Shown here: one piece after another, positions 34,195 through 43,353 of the stretch | How positions within the stretch are numbered: position 1 is the stretch's first letter | How the letters are laid out: the number at the start of each line of letters is the position of its first letter | Source: Asanoa ferruginea | GTDB taxonomy: Bacteria; Actinomycetota; Actinomycetes; Mycobacteriales; Micromonosporaceae | Assembly (NCBI RefSeq): GCF_003387075.1 | Contig: NZ_QUMQ01000001.1 | Span: 3,162,001-3,226,000, forward strand | DNA: 64,000 nucleotides | Direction of reading: 5' to 3' | Made by a program: the position numbers and the translations under genes | Notes under the pieces: generated by a model | Told to the model about the DNA's origin: nothing | The model's input: the letters and a program-made list of their open reading frames with translations, nothing else | Databases searched by the model: none

Positions 34195-34803
34195 GTGTCC
34201 CAGGACTGGACGACCGACCCCGACCCGGCGCGCATGCGCTTCGGCACCGAGACGTTCTACGCCGCGGTCGGGCGGGCGTTCGTGGCCATGTGCGCGGTCG
34301 TGCCGGTGCTGTTCGCGATCGAGGCCCTCGACTACTGGCTGCACCTGGGCCTCGACCCTCGGGGCGGGATCATCCCGCGGAGCGTCTACGGCCTCGACGG
34401 GATCGTGTTCTCGCCGCTGCTGCACGACGGCTTCGACCATCTCTACGGCAACAGCGTCCCGCTGATCCTGCTGGGCACGTTCGTGTTGGCGGCCGGCTCG
34501 CGCCGGTTCATCTGGTCGACCGCGTTCATCATGTTGGTCAGCGGCCTCGGCGTGTGGATCACCGGCCCGCCCAACACCGTGGTGGTTGGTGCCAGTGGGG
34601 TGATCTTCGGTTACTTCGGCCTGCTGTTGGCCCGGGGGATCGTGGAACGCACGTGGTGGAACCTCGGCGTGGTGGTCCTGGTCGGGCTGCTCTACTGGTG
34701 GCAACTCTTCGGCATCCTGCCGTCCGACCCGCACGTTTCCTGGCAGGGTCACCTCTTCGGTTTCCTGGGCGGCGCGGTCGCCGCGATCCTGTTCCGTCGC
34801 TAA
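34195..34803 (+). CDS. Rhomboid-family intramembrane serine protease
   Basis: A 202-aa, six-helix rhomboid. The catalytic serine is Ser134 in V-V-V-G-A-S-G-V-I-F-G and the catalytic histidine His186 in W-Q-G-H-L-F-G-F-L-G-G. The H-L-Y-G-N motif (82-86) in helix 2 holds the supporting His and Asn. All key residues are present, so it should cleave helices within the membrane. The GTG at 34195 lies 27 bp after the trypsin gene stop, which may place both in one transcript. Confidence 0.9.
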   Translation: MSQDWTTDPDPARMRFGTETFYAAVGRAFVAMCAVVPVLFAIEALDYWLHLGLDPRGGIIPRSVYGLDGIVFSPLLHDGFDHLYGNSVPLILLGTFVLAAGSRRFIWSTAFIMLVSGLGVWITGPPNTVVVGASGVIFGYFGLLLARGIVERTWWNLGVVVLVGLLYWWQLFGILPSDPHVSWQGHLFGFLGGAVAAILFRR

Positions 34804-34907
34804 CAGCTTGGGACGGACCTTGCCGGTGTGGCATCGCTATGCCTACCGTCGATGTCGACCGGGCAGCGGTCGATCGGGCAGCATTGCCTGAAAGGCATTG
34901 GTGAGCC

Positions 34908-35876
34908 ATGCGGGAAATCGACGTCGCGATCATCGGCGCGGGGCCGGCCGGCTTGTTCGCGGCCTATTACGCGGGCTTCCGCGGCCTCTCGGTGGCAGTG
35001 ATCGACGCGCTACCCGAGCCGGGCGGGCAGGTGACCGCCATGTACCCGGAAAAGCAGATCTTCGACGTCGGTGGCTTCCCCAGCATCAAGGGCCGCGAGC
35101 TGGTCGCCAACCTGGTCGAGCAGGCCGCACCCTTCCGCCCCGAATATCTGCTCGGCAACCGGGCTGACGACCTGTCCCACGTCGACGGGCAGCCGGTGCT
35201 CCGGATGGCCGACGGCTCGGAGCTTCGCTGCGGCGCGGTGATCATCACCGGTGGCATGGGCAGCTTCACGCCCCGCCCGCTGCCGGCCGCCGAGGGCTTC
35301 GCCGGCACCGGCATCGTCTTCTTCGTGCCCCACCTCGCCGACCTGGCCGGCCGCGACGTGTTGATCGTCGGCGGCGGCGACTCGGCGTTCGACTGGGCGC
35401 TGGCCCTCGAGCCGCTGGCCAAGTCGGTGACGCTCGTGCACCGCCGCGACCGGTTCCGGGCCCACGCCGCCACCGTCGCCCGGGTTCAGGAGCTGAGCGT
35501 GAAGATCGTGGTCAACGCCGAGGTCGCCAAGATCCACGGTCAAGAGACGATCACCCACGCCGACATCGTGGTCAAGGGCGGCGAGACCGAGACCATCCCG
35601 GTCGACACGGTCGTGGCCGCGCTCGGCTTCACAGCCGACCTCGGGCCGCTCGCGGCGTGGGGGCTAGACCTCGACAAGCGGCACATCAAGGTCGACAGCA
35701 CCATGGCGACCAACCTGCCCCGGGTGTACGCCGCCGGCGACATCACCGAATACCCGGGCAAGGTCCGCCTGATCGCGACCGGGTTCGGTGAGGCGGCGAC
35801 CGCGGTCAACAACGCGGCGGTCGCCATTGACCCGGCCGCGCACCTGTTCCCGGGTCACTCCTCCGAGAACGGCTAG
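34908..35876 (+). CDS. Ferredoxin/flavodoxin--NADP+ reductase, thioredoxin-reductase-like
   Basis: A 322-aa two-domain flavoprotein of the YumC-type FNR family. FAD-binding G-A-G-P-A-G is at residues 11-16, the NADPH-binding G-G-G-D-S-A-F-D-W near 149-157, and the second FAD contact A-A-G-D-I-T-E-Y near 276. The redox C-x-x-C of thioredoxin reductases is absent, as expected for this group, which moves electrons between NADPH and ferredoxin or flavodoxin. Start at ATG 34908; a weak G-rich ribosome site. It ends 3 bp from the convergent glpX stop. Confidence 0.9.
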   Translation: MREIDVAIIGAGPAGLFAAYYAGFRGLSVAVIDALPEPGGQVTAMYPEKQIFDVGGFPSIKGRELVANLVEQAAPFRPEYLLGNRADDLSHVDGQPVLRMADGSELRCGAVIITGGMGSFTPRPLPAAEGFAGTGIVFFVPHLADLAGRDVLIVGGGDSAFDWALALEPLAKSVTLVHRRDRFRAHAATVARVQELSVKIVVNAEVAKIHGQETITHADIVVKGGETETIPVDTVVAALGFTADLGPLAAWGLDLDKRHIKVDSTMATNLPRVYAAGDITEYPGKVRLIATGFGEAATAVNNAAVAIDPAAHLFPGHSSENG

Positions 35877-35879
35877 CTC

Positions 35880-36908
35880 TTAGCTGAGCTCCTGCTCGGC
35901 CAGCGGGCGGCCGTCGAAGTCGACCGAGGAGTAAAGGGCCAGCTTCTCCAACCGGTGGTAGGAGTCGATGATCCGGATCGTGCCGCTCTTCGACCGCATC
36001 ACGATCGACTGGGTGTAGGCACCGCCGGCCCGGTAGTGCACGCCGCGCAGCAGGTCGCCGCTGGTCACGCCGGTGGCGACGAAGAACGCGTTGTCGCCAC
36101 GCACCAGGTCGTCGGTGTGCAGGACCCGGGCGAGGTCGTGGCCGCCGGCCAGCGCCTTCTCCCGCTCGGCGTCGTCGCGGGGCCAGAGTTTGGCCTGCAT
36201 CTCGCCGCCCATGCACTTGAGCGCGCAGGCCGCGGTGATGCCCTCGGGCGTGCCCCCGATGCCCATCAGCACGTCGACCTCGGAGGTCTCCCGAGCGGCG
36301 TAGATCGCGCCCGCGATGTCGCCGTCGGAAATGAAGCGGATCCGGGCGCCGGCGTGGCGCACCTCGTCGATGAGTTGCTTGTGCCGCGGCCGGTCGAGGA
36401 TGCAGACCGTGACGTCGGAGACGCTGCCCTTCTTGGCCTTGGCGATCCGGCGCAGGTTCTCGGTGGCCCCGGCGTTGATGTCGACCACGTCGGCGCAGTC
36501 TGGCCCGACGGCGATCTTCTCCATGTAGAAGACCGCGCTCGGGTCGAACATGGCACCCCGCTCGGCCACCGCCAGCACCGCGAGCGCGTTGGGCATGCCC
36601 TTGCTCATCAGCGTGGTGCCGTCGATCGGGTCGACGGCCACGTCGACCTCGGGGCCGGTGCCGTCGCCGACATGCTCGCCGTTGTAGAGCATCGGGGCGT
36701 TGTCCTTCTCGCCCTCGCCGATCACCACGACGCCGCGCATCTGGATCGAGTTGATCAGCTTGCGCATCGCGTCGACGGCGGCGCCGTCGCCGCCCTCCTT
36801 GTCGCCCAGGCCGACCCAGCGACCGGCGGCCATCGCCGCGGCCTCGGTCACCCGAACCAGGTCAAGGGCCAGGTTGCGGTCCAGGTCTTGGGGGATCTTG
36901 GCGCTCAT
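35880..36908 (-). CDS. glpX: Class II fructose-1,6-bisphosphatase
   Basis: A 342-aa GlpX-type fructose-1,6-bisphosphatase, the gluconeogenic phosphatase of most actinobacteria. Diagnostic motifs are [13 protein letters not shown] near 62-74, A-V-D-P-I-D-G-T-T near 90-98 (metal and phosphate site), G-I-G-G-T-P-E-G near 212-219 and Y-H-R-L-E-K-L near the end. The ATG at 36908 has a GAGGAGG site; the frame is open for 600 bp upstream but without supporting signals. Together with pckG it supplies the irreversible steps of gluconeogenesis. Corresponds to Rv1099c. Confidence 0.95.
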   Translation of the reverse strand: MSAKIPQDLDRNLALDLVRVTEAAAMAAGRWVGLGDKEGGDGAAVDAMRKLINSIQMRGVVVIGEGEKDNAPMLYNGEHVGDGTGPEVDVAVDPIDGTTLMSKGMPNALAVLAVAERGAMFDPSAVFYMEKIAVGPDCADVVDINAGATENLRRIAKAKKGSVSDVTVCILDRPRHKQLIDEVRHAGARIRFISDGDIAGAIYAARETSEVDVLMGIGGTPEGITAACALKCMGGEMQAKLWPRDDAEREKALAGGHDLARVLHTDDLVRGDNAFFVATGVTSGDLLRGVHYRAGGAYTQSIVMRSKSGTIRIIDSYHRLEKLALYSSVDFDGRPLAEQELS

Positions 36909-37055
36909 CGGGCGGCCTCCTCGCGTCGCGGCGGTGCAGTGGGAGTCGGTCGGTCGGTACCTGTGATCCTGGCATGACCGGCTGCTGAACGTCCGTTCGG
37001 GGCGCGAAGTCGGCCCCGTGTGGCGCCGCTTTCCGAAGCTGGGACAATTCACTGC

Positions 37056-37610
37056 GTGGAGCAGCAGGAAGCGGGCACCAAGGAGATCGTCGAGTCGGCG
37101 CAGCGCGCCGAGCGCCGGCCGCGCGACATGGTGATCTCGCTGGCCGTGCTGCTCGTCCCGATCCTGCTCGCGTTCGGCATCTACCGGGTGTTCTTCGACG
37201 GCCACGACCCGATCAAGGTCGACCCGTCGGCGGCGATCGACGACGCCCGGCACGCCGGCGCCTTCCCGGTCCTCGTGCCGACCGGCCTCGACCAGGACTG
37301 GACCACCGTCAGCGCCACGTTCCAGACGATCGACGGCGGCAAGGTGCTGCGCTTCGGGATGGTCAGCCCGGATGGCCAGGGTGCGCAGGTGGTGCAGACC
37401 GACGCGCCGGCCGACGACATCATCCCGGCCGAGTTGACCCGCGACGCGCGGATCCAGGGCAACACCGAGATCGCCGGCGGCCCGTGGCAGACCTACTCCA
37501 CCCGCCCGGGCGAGCACGCCTTCGTGAAGGTCGCGCCCGACTCCACGGTCATCGTGGTCGGCGGCGCCTCCGAGGCCGACCTGACCGATCTGGCCGCCTC
37601 GCTCAAGTGA
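37056..37610 (+). CDS. DUF4245 family membrane protein
   Basis: A 184-aa single-pass protein: cytoplasmic N-terminus with [13 protein letters not shown], one helix (about residues 25-45) and an outer domain with D-W-T-T-V-S-A-T-F and a late P-W-Q-T-Y-S-T-R strand. This is the DUF4245 family, habitually found divergent from glpX (Rv1100 next to Rv1099c). The GTG at 37056 is preferred to a start 12 codons earlier because homologues begin near this point. Function unknown. Confidence 0.85.
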   Translation: MEQQEAGTKEIVESAQRAERRPRDMVISLAVLLVPILLAFGIYRVFFDGHDPIKVDPSAAIDDARHAGAFPVLVPTGLDQDWTTVSATFQTIDGGKVLRFGMVSPDGQGAQVVQTDAPADDIIPAELTRDARIQGNTEIAGGPWQTYSTRPGEHAFVKVAPDSTVIVVGGASEADLTDLAASLK

Positions 37611-37765
37611 TCTAGGTTGATACGCTCCCTGGTCCCGCAGGCCCCTGGAGCCCGAAGCTGCCGCTCTCGCGCCGGACCGCCGCCGTCAGCGTGATCGGGG
37701 CGGCGCCGTTTGCTTGATCAAGTTAGGCTACGGCGCTTCCCGTCGATGAATTAGTGGAGTATCCC

Positions 37766-38539
37766 TTGCGTAAGCGCGTTCTGGCGACCGTCTCGACGGC
37801 CGTCCTGATTGGTCTGGCCGGCTGTGGCCAGGCTTCCGACTCCGCCGCCGGCGGCAACCCGGCCCCCGCGGCCACCACCACCGTGCCGGCCGATCCGGTG
37901 GCCCGGCTCAAAGCGGCGACCAAGGAGATCGAGGCCGGCAACTACCGGTTCGAATTCAAGAACGGTCCGATGAGCGGCAAGGGGTACGTGCACAAGCCGA
38001 CCAACGGCACGAAGTTGGACATGGCCTTCGACGACCCACAGCTGAAGGCCACGGCGGAGTTGCGGGTCGTCGACTCCGCGACGCTGGCCCGGCTGACGGT
38101 CGGCGGCCAGGCCATCGCCGGTGGCGGCAAGTGGCTGAAACTCGATACGGCCAAGATCGCGGACAACGAGTTGATGGCCTACATCGCTGACGCGGACGTG
38201 CCCGGCGCCGGGCAGATCCTGGCCACCGCCACCGACGTCGTCGAGAAGAACGGCGCCCTGACCGGCATGGTCGACCTCGCCAAGCCGCAGGGCATCCCGG
38301 CACTCGACGAGGAGACGCTCGACCAGGTCTCGCGGTCGATCAACCGGGTCCCGTTCAGCGCCACCCTCGACGAGCAGGGCCGGCTGGCGAAGCTGGTGCT
38401 CGACCTGGTCGGACCCAGCGCGGGCCATCTCTCCACGATCGACTTCAGCTACACCGACTACGGCAACGCGACGCCCGACGCGGCACCCGCGGCCGCCGAG
38501 ACCATCGACGCCCCGGCCGACTTCTACGACCAGATCTGA
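37766..38539 (+). CDS. LppX/LprG-like lipoprotein
   Basis: A 257-aa predicted lipoprotein. Signal M-R-K-R-V-L-A-T then a hydrophobic core, lipobox L-A-G-C with the Cys at residue 20, a short Pro/Ala linker and a domain of about 200 residues with the alternating pattern of LppX/LprAFG proteins (L-K-A-A-T-K-E-I near the start, G-K-G-Y-V, T-L-D-E-Q-G-R-L-A-K-L-V near the end). Those bind lipids for transfer across the envelope. The TTG at 37766 is chosen because GGAG precedes it by six bases and it gives a canonical signal peptide; a GTG four codons earlier lacks a site. A TAGGCT hexamer at 37724-37729 may be its -10. Confidence 0.8.
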   Translation: MRKRVLATVSTAVLIGLAGCGQASDSAAGGNPAPAATTTVPADPVARLKAATKEIEAGNYRFEFKNGPMSGKGYVHKPTNGTKLDMAFDDPQLKATAELRVVDSATLARLTVGGQAIAGGGKWLKLDTAKIADNELMAYIADADVPGAGQILATATDVVEKNGALTGMVDLAKPQGIPALDEETLDQVSRSINRVPFSATLDEQGRLAKLVLDLVGPSAGHLSTIDFSYTDYGNATPDAAPAAAETIDAPADFYDQI

Positions 38540-38543
38540 CCGG

Positions 38544-38750
38544 TTACGCCTCGGCGCCGGCCTGTTGGCGGGCGGCGTCGAGGCGTTCGCGGGCGCCGTC
38601 GAGCCAGTGTTGGCAGATGTCGGCCAGCCGCTCGCCGCGCTCCCACAGGGCCAGCGACTCTTCCAGCGAGATGCCGCCCGCCTCGAGCTTCTCGACCACC
38701 GTCGCCAGTTCGGCGCGGGCCTGCTCGTAGCTCAGGTTCTCGTCGGTCAC
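38544..38750 (-). CDS. xseB: Exodeoxyribonuclease VII small subunit
   Basis: A 68-aa helical protein with the XseB outline: [32 protein letters not shown] near residues 18-39, and a basic helix at the end. Several copies bind one XseA chain to form exonuclease VII, which degrades single-stranded DNA. The ATG overlaps the xseA stop by four bases (ATGA at 38747-38750). Confidence 0.93.
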   Translation of the reverse strand: MTDENLSYEQARAELATVVEKLEAGGISLEESLALWERGERLADICQHWLDGARERLDAARQQAGAEA

Positions 38751-39994
38751 CGGTTCTCCTCGCTCGCCTCGTCGACCGTTGTCGACAGTTCACCGCTCGC
38801 CAGCCGTACCCGCAGCACATCGCCCTTGGCCACCTCGGACGCCGCGCGCACGACGTGCCCGGAGCGACCCTGGACGATGGCGTAGCCGCGGTCGAGCGTC
38901 GCGGCCGGCGACAACGCGCGCAACCGGGCCACCGTGTGCCGCAGGTCACCGGCCGCCGCGCTGATCCGGTGGTCGAGGCTGCGCCCGGCCCGGTCGCGCA
39001 GGGCGGTCACGTCGGCCGCGCGCTGCTCGATCATCACGTGTGGCCGGGCCAGCACCGGGCGGGACCGGATCGCGTCGATGCGGTGCTGCTCGCGGTCGAC
39101 CAGGCCGCGCACGGCGCGGTCGAGGCGCTGCCGGGCCTGCCGGATGACCCGGATCTCCTCGCCCAGGTCGGGCACGATCCGCTTGGCGGCGTCGGTCGGT
39201 GTCGAGGCGCGCACGTCGGCGACGTAGTCGAGCAGCGGCGCGTCGGTCTCGTGGCCGATCGCGCTGACCACCGGCGTGCGGCAGGCGAACACGGCCCGGC
39301 ACAGCGTCTCGTCGGAGAAGGGCAGCAGGTCTTCGACCCCGCCGCCGCCCCGGGCGATCACGATCACGTCGGTCGACTCGTCGGCGTCGAGCACCTTGAG
39401 CGCGTCGATGATCTGCGGCACCGCGGTCGGGCCCTGCACCGCGACGTTGACCACCCGGAAGTCGACCGACGGCCAGCGGCGCCGGGCGTTGTTGAGCACG
39501 TCGCGCTCGGCCGCCGAGGCGCGCCCGGTGATCAAACCGACCCGGCCGGGCAGGAACGGCAACCGTCGCTTGCGCCGCGGGTCGAACAGGCCCTCGGCGG
39601 CCAGCAGCTTCTTGAGCCGCTCCAGCCGGGCCAGCAACTCGCCGAGGCCGACCTGGCGGATCTCGTCGGCGCGCAGGCTCAGCGTGCCCCGGGCCGGGAA
39701 GAAGTCGGGCTTGGCGTGCAGGGTGACCCGGGCGCCCTCTTCGAGGTTGGGCGCGCCGAGGTCGAGCACGTCACGGTTGGTGGTGACGGTGAGGCTGAGA
39801 TCGGCCGACGGGTCACGCAGGGTGAGGAACACCGTGGTCGCGCCGGGCCGGCGGCTGATCTGGGCCACCTGACCGTCGACCCAGACCCAGCCGAGCTTGG
39901 CGATCCAGCCGCTGATCTTCTGGCTCACCACACGCACCGGCCACGGCTCCTCCGGAGTGCTCTTCGGGGCACCGTTGGGCTCGGGCGTGGTCAC
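38747..39994 (-). CDS. xseA: Exodeoxyribonuclease VII large subunit
   Basis: A 415-aa XseA: N-terminal OB-fold (about residues 15-115, [11 protein letters not shown]), then the catalytic domain with [21 protein letters not shown] near 213-222 and S-A-I-G-H-E-T-D near 243-250, and a C-terminal coiled-coil ending in D-R-G-Y-A-I-V. Catalytic subunit of exonuclease VII in DNA repair. The GTG at 39994 has a -10 TAGGGT exactly six bases upstream, so the xseAB operon is predicted leaderless. Divergent from ispH with only 75 bp between. Confidence 0.95.
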   Translation of the reverse strand: MTTPEPNGAPKSTPEEPWPVRVVSQKISGWIAKLGWVWVDGQVAQISRRPGATTVFLTLRDPSADLSLTVTTNRDVLDLGAPNLEEGARVTLHAKPDFFPARGTLSLRADEIRQVGLGELLARLERLKKLLAAEGLFDPRRKRRLPFLPGRVGLITGRASAAERDVLNNARRRWPSVDFRVVNVAVQGPTAVPQIIDALKVLDADESTDVIVIARGGGGVEDLLPFSDETLCRAVFACRTPVVSAIGHETDAPLLDYVADVRASTPTDAAKRIVPDLGEEIRVIRQARQRLDRAVRGLVDREQHRIDAIRSRPVLARPHVMIEQRAADVTALRDRAGRSLDHRISAAAGDLRHTVARLRALSPAATLDRGYAIVQGRSGHVVRAASEVAKGDVLRVRLASGELSTTVDEASEENR

Positions 39995-40000
39995 CGCACC

Positions 40001-40006
40001 ACCCTA
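40001..40006 (-). promoter_or_regulatory. -10 element TAGGGT of the leaderless xseAB operon
   Basis: TAGGGT on the minus strand ends six bases before the xseA GTG at 39994. Confidence 0.55.
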
Positions 40007-40057
40007 CGGCGGGCGGCCGGTCGCGCGGTGGCAGCGGCGGGGTTTCCGGCCGCCACG

Positions 40058-40063
40058 TACGAT
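40058..40063 (+). promoter_or_regulatory. -10 element TACGAT of leaderless ispH
   Basis: TACGAT ends six bases before the GTG at 40070. The divergent xseA -10 is only 52 bp away, so the two leaderless promoters are back to back. Confidence 0.55.
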
Positions 40064-40069
40064 TGGCTG

Positions 40070-41050
40070 GTGATCGAGGAACGCAAGCGTGTGCTCCTGG
40101 CCAACCCCCGCGGCTACTGCGCCGGCGTCGACCGCGCTGTGCTGACCGTCGAAGAGGCGCTCAAGCTCTACGGCGCGCCCATCTACGTCCGCAAGCAGAT
40201 CGTGCACAACAAGCACGTGGTGGCCACGCTGGAGCGGCGCGGGGCGATCTTCGTCGAGGAGAACGACGAGGTTCCCGAGGGTGCCACGGTGATCTTCTCG
40301 GCCCACGGCGTCGCCCCCGAGGTGCACGACCAGGCCAAGGCCCGCCGGCTCAAGGCGATCGACGCGACCTGCCCGCTGGTGACCAAGGTCCACCAGGAGG
40401 CCAAGCGGTTCGCCGCCGACGACTACGACATCCTGCTCATCGGTCACGAAGGCCACGAAGAGGTCGTCGGCACGGCCGGTGAGGCGCCCGCGCACATCCA
40501 GCTCGTCGACGGCCCCGAGGGTGCCGACAAGGTGACCGTGCGCGACCCGGCCAAGGTGGTCTGGCTCTCCCAGACGACGCTCTCGGTCGACGAGACGCTG
40601 GAGACGGTCGACCGGCTCAAGCAGCGCCTGCCGCTGTTGCAGTCGCCGCCCAGCGACGACATCTGCTACGCCACCCAAAACCGGCAGCAGGTCGTCAAGC
40701 AGATCGCTCCCGACTGCGACGTGCTGCTCGTCGTCGGCTCGCGCAACTCGTCCAACTCGGTGCGCCTGGTCGAGGTCGCCCTCGACGCCGGCGCGCGGGC
40801 GTCCTACCTGGTCGACTACGCCAATGAGATCGACGACGCCTGGCTGGCCGGTGCCACCACGGTCGGCGTCACCTCCGGCGCGAGCGTGCCCGAAGACCTG
40901 GTCTCCGAGTTGCTCGACCACCTGGTGGAGCGCGGTTTCGAAGACGTCTCCGAGGTGACCACCGTCGACGAGCGGCTGGCCTTCTCGCTGCCGCAGGAGC
41001 TCAAGCGCGACATGAAGGCCGCGGCCGCCCGCGCCGCCTCAGCCGACTGA
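40070..41050 (+). CDS. ispH: 4-hydroxy-3-methylbut-2-enyl diphosphate reductase
   Basis: A 326-aa IspH/LytB, the last enzyme of the MEP isoprenoid pathway. The three iron-sulphur ligands are Cys17 ([12 protein letters not shown]), Cys101 (DATCPLVTK) and Cys199 ([11 protein letters not shown]). H-N-K-H-V-V and the G-S-R-N-S-S-N-S motif of the substrate site are also present. The reading frame stays open for 1.2 kb upstream, antisense to xseA, but the start is set at the GTG at 40070 by homology and by the -10 six bases before it. Corresponds to M. tuberculosis lytB2 (Rv1110). Confidence 0.96.
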   Translation: MIEERKRVLLANPRGYCAGVDRAVLTVEEALKLYGAPIYVRKQIVHNKHVVATLERRGAIFVEENDEVPEGATVIFSAHGVAPEVHDQAKARRLKAIDATCPLVTKVHQEAKRFAADDYDILLIGHEGHEEVVGTAGEAPAHIQLVDGPEGADKVTVRDPAKVVWLSQTTLSVDETLETVDRLKQRLPLLQSPPSDDICYATQNRQQVVKQIAPDCDVLLVVGSRNSSNSVRLVEVALDAGARASYLVDYANEIDDAWLAGATTVGVTSGASVPEDLVSELLDHLVERGFEDVSEVTTVDERLAFSLPQELKRDMKAAAARAASAD

Positions 41051-41635
41051 CACCAGGTTTTCGCGCACGGCCGTGACCAGCTCTTTCGGGTCGTCGGCCC
41101 AGAAATGCAGCGCCGTCACCGGCCCGCGCGGCAGGTCGACGGCGGTCGGCCCGGTCAGCACGAGTTCGATGTTGGTCTGACCGAACACCGCCACCTTGCC
41201 GATCAGCCCACCGTCGGCGGTCTCCTCGAACTGCACGCCCTTGCTCTTCTCCAGCGGCCGGTTGCGGGTGCGCACCTCGGCGATCGCCGACCAGGGCAGG
41301 AACACGTCGACGGTGAAGCCGGAGCGGACCCGGACGCCAGTGGCCCCGACCACGTGCGGGTGCACCCGGATGGCGCCGAGGAAACCGACCATCCAGAGCA
41401 GGCCCCACAAGCTGAGGGCGAATGCGATGATCTGCACGGTCCGCCAGGGCAGCAGGAAGTGCAGGATCGGAATCTCCACGATCGACACGCCGATGAACGC
41501 GAGCATCACGGGCGTGGTCATCGCGCTGTAGCCGAACCGGGCGCCCGGGCCGGCCGGGTCGCGGCGGAACACCCAGCGGAAGAGGCTGACCCAGACGCCG
41601 CGTTCGTAGGTCAGCGCTGTGCGGAGGAGGTTCAC
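41039..41635 (-). CDS. Membrane protein with PH-like tail, unknown
   Basis: A 198-aa protein: basic cytoplasmic lead (residues 1-35), two or three hydrophobic segments (about 38-95) and a C-terminal domain of about 100 residues with [17 protein letters not shown] and [11 protein letters not shown] strands, a PH-like pattern. The GTG at 41635 is preceded exactly six bases upstream by TATGCT, a leaderless arrangement. Just above lies an 18-bp near-palindrome. The 3' end overlaps the convergent ispH end by 12 bp. Function unknown. Confidence 0.72.
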   Translation of the reverse strand: MNLLRTALTYERGVWVSLFRWVFRRDPAGPGARFGYSAMTTPVMLAFIGVSIVEIPILHFLLPWRTVQIIAFALSLWGLLWMVGFLGAIRVHPHVVGATGVRVRSGFTVDVFLPWSAIAEVRTRNRPLEKSKGVQFEETADGGLIGKVAVFGQTNIELVLTGPTAVDLPRGPVTALHFWADDPKELVTAVRENLVSVG

Positions 41636-41641
41636 CCCCTC

Positions 41642-41676
41642 AGCATAGCGTTTTTACATTGCGATCGTAATGTCAA
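41642..41676 (-). promoter_or_regulatory. Leaderless promoter with 18-bp near-palindrome
   Basis: On the minus strand TTGACA (41676-41671) and TATGCT (41647-41642) flank ACATTACGATCGCAATGT (41673-41656), a palindrome with one mismatched pair and AT-rich arms. The TTGACA to TATGCT spacing is 23 bp, too long for a standard promoter, so the palindrome may bind a regulator that bends or replaces -35 contact. Confidence 0.5.
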
Positions 41677-42128
41677 AGACGTTGGGCCGACGTGATCATG
41701 GCGGGAGTGCCCTGCTGGCAGGTGCTGACCAGGTCGGAGCGGACCTCCAGCGTCAATCGCACCTTGACGCCCGCGTAGACCAGGCTGGTTGGCGCATTGA
41801 TCAGTAGATAGTTGTCGAGCAACAGGCAGCCGGGCTCGACGCCCTCGGTGACGGTGCCAGTGACGCTGACGACCTTCGGGGTGTTGGCGCCCGACGGTTT
41901 GGTCGGCCGCGGCGACGGGTCGCGGCCCGGGGGCGGCGTCGGCTGCACGGTCGGGTCCGGCGGAAACGTCAGCGTCGGGCTCGGCACAGCGGGAACCGTC
42001 GCGGTCGACACCGACGGTGCCGGCAGCGGATCGCCGCCTTCCCGGGTCGCCGAGCATCCGGCGAGTGCCGCTGTCAGGACAATCGCGAGCGGCACCGAAA
42101 CCCTGCGCATGACGTCGAAGTGTGTCAT
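41673..42128 (-). CDS. Lipoprotein, unknown function
   Basis: A 151-aa predicted lipoprotein with signal M-R-R-V-S-V-P-L-A-I-V-L-T-A-A and lipobox L-A-G-C, a 60-residue Pro/Thr/Ser stalk and a small folded domain with two cysteines (E-P-G-C-L-L-L-D and S-T-C-Q-Q-G). Either the ATG at 42128 or the one at 42110, six codons later, could be the start; neither has a clear ribosome site. It follows rmuC by 38 bp on the same strand and may share its transcript. Confidence 0.75.
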   Translation of the reverse strand: MTHFDVMRRVSVPLAIVLTAALAGCSATREGGDPLPAPSVSTATVPAVPSPTLTFPPDPTVQPTPPPGRDPSPRPTKPSGANTPKVVSVTGTVTEGVEPGCLLLDNYLLINAPTSLVYAGVKVRLTLEVRSDLVSTCQQGTPAMITSAQRL

Positions 42129-42166
42129 TGGGATCGGACGCACGCCAGGGCCGGCGCGGTTCCCGA

Positions 42167-43300
42167 TCAGATGAGTTCGGGCGCCTGGAGTTGGCGCGGC
42201 GTGCTCTCCACCTGTTGCGGCACCACCAGGTCGTCGCCGGACACGCCCAGCTCTGCCAGCTTGCGCGCGCTGACCAGGACGCGGGCCTCGAGCGAGCCGA
42301 CCGCGCGGTTGTAGGAGGTCACCGCCGAGCCGAGCGATGAACCCAGCTTGCCGACGTGGTCGCCGAGCGTGGCGAGCCGGCCGTAGAGCTCGCGGGCCAA
42401 CTCGTGCACCGCGACCGCGTTGCGGGCCAACGCCTCCTGCCGCCACGAGTAGGCGACCGTGCGCAGCAGCGCGACGAGGGTCGCCGGGGTGGCCAGCACG
42501 ATGTTGCGGCTGAACGCGTGCTCGAGCAGCGTCGGGTCGCGCTGCAACGCGACGTCGAGGAACGTGTCGGCGGGCACGAACAGCACCACGAACTCGGGCG
42601 ACTGGGCGAACGCCGACCAGTAGGCCTTGGCGGCCAGCCCGTCGACGTGTGCCCGCAGCTGCCGGGCGTGCGCGTCGAGGTGCTGGTCGCGGGTGCGCTC
42701 GTCGCGCGCCTCCATCGCGGTCAGGTAGCCCTCGAACGGTGCCTTGGCGTCGACCACCACGGTGCGCCCGCCGTGCAGGCGCACCACCAGGTCGGGGCGG
42801 ACGCCCTGGTGGTCGGTGGAGGCCGTCACCTGCTCGGAGAAGTCGCAGTGCTCGAGCATGCCGGCGGCCTCGACGATCCGGCGGAGCTGGAGCTCACCCC
42901 AGCGGCCACGCACCTGCGGCGCCCGCAGCGCGGCGACGAGCTGCTTGGTCTCGGTGCGCAGCTCGCCGGAGACGGTCGACATCGTGCGCACCTGCTCGCG
43001 CAGCTCGGCGTAGGCGTCGACCCGGTCGCGCTCGAGCTCGGCCACCCGCAGCTCATAGCGGCGCAGCGTCTCGTGCAGCGGCGCGACCGCCCGCGCCACC
43101 GCCTCCTGCGACTGCACGGTGGCTTCGAAGGACAACGCCCGCATCGACTGCTCCAGGCGCCCCTCGCCTTCGCGGGTCGAGTCGATGGTGGCCTCGAGCC
43201 GGGCAACTCGGGCCGCAGACCGCGAAACCGCCGCAAACCACCCGGCCACCGCACCCAGGGCAAGGCAGAGGACCACTACGGCCACCGTCGAAAGGTCCAT
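42167..43300 (-). CDS. rmuC: DNA recombination protein RmuC
   Basis: A 377-aa RmuC: N-terminal membrane helix (residues 4-24), a coiled-coil (about 30-115) and the nuclease-like domain with R-G-R-W-G-E-L-Q-L-R-R-I-V-E-A-A-G-M near 132-149, P-D-L-V-V-R-L-H-G-G-R-T-V-V-V-D-A-K-A-P near 170-189 (PD...D-x-K core) and F-V-P-A-D-T-F-L near 243. RmuC proteins limit inversions at short inverted repeats. The ATG at 43300 is followed upstream by CAGTCT, a poor -10. Divergent from the Gly-rich protein gene. Confidence 0.92.
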   Translation of the reverse strand: MDLSTVAVVVLCLALGAVAGWFAAVSRSAARVARLEATIDSTREGEGRLEQSMRALSFEATVQSQEAVARAVAPLHETLRRYELRVAELERDRVDAYAELREQVRTMSTVSGELRTETKQLVAALRAPQVRGRWGELQLRRIVEAAGMLEHCDFSEQVTASTDHQGVRPDLVVRLHGGRTVVVDAKAPFEGYLTAMEARDERTRDQHLDAHARQLRAHVDGLAAKAYWSAFAQSPEFVVLFVPADTFLDVALQRDPTLLEHAFSRNIVLATPATLVALLRTVAYSWRQEALARNAVAVHELARELYGRLATLGDHVGKLGSSLGSAVTSYNRAVGSLEARVLVSARKLAELGVSGDDLVVPQQVESTPRQLQAPELI

Positions 43301-43341
43301 TCGGTAAGACTGCCAAACGGGTACGACATGACAAGGCTAGG

Positions 43342-43347
43342 TACCGT
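43342..43347 (+). promoter_or_regulatory. -10 element TACCGT of a leaderless gene
   Basis: TACCGT ends six bases before the ATG at 43354; no ribosome binding site is present. Confidence 0.55.
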
Positions 43348-43353
43348 CGTGTC

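Noticed and set aside
38855-40069. Long open frame antisense to xseA and continuous with ispH
   Set aside because: It exists because high-GC antisense frames rarely meet stops. IspH homology begins at 40070 where a leaderless -10 is present.
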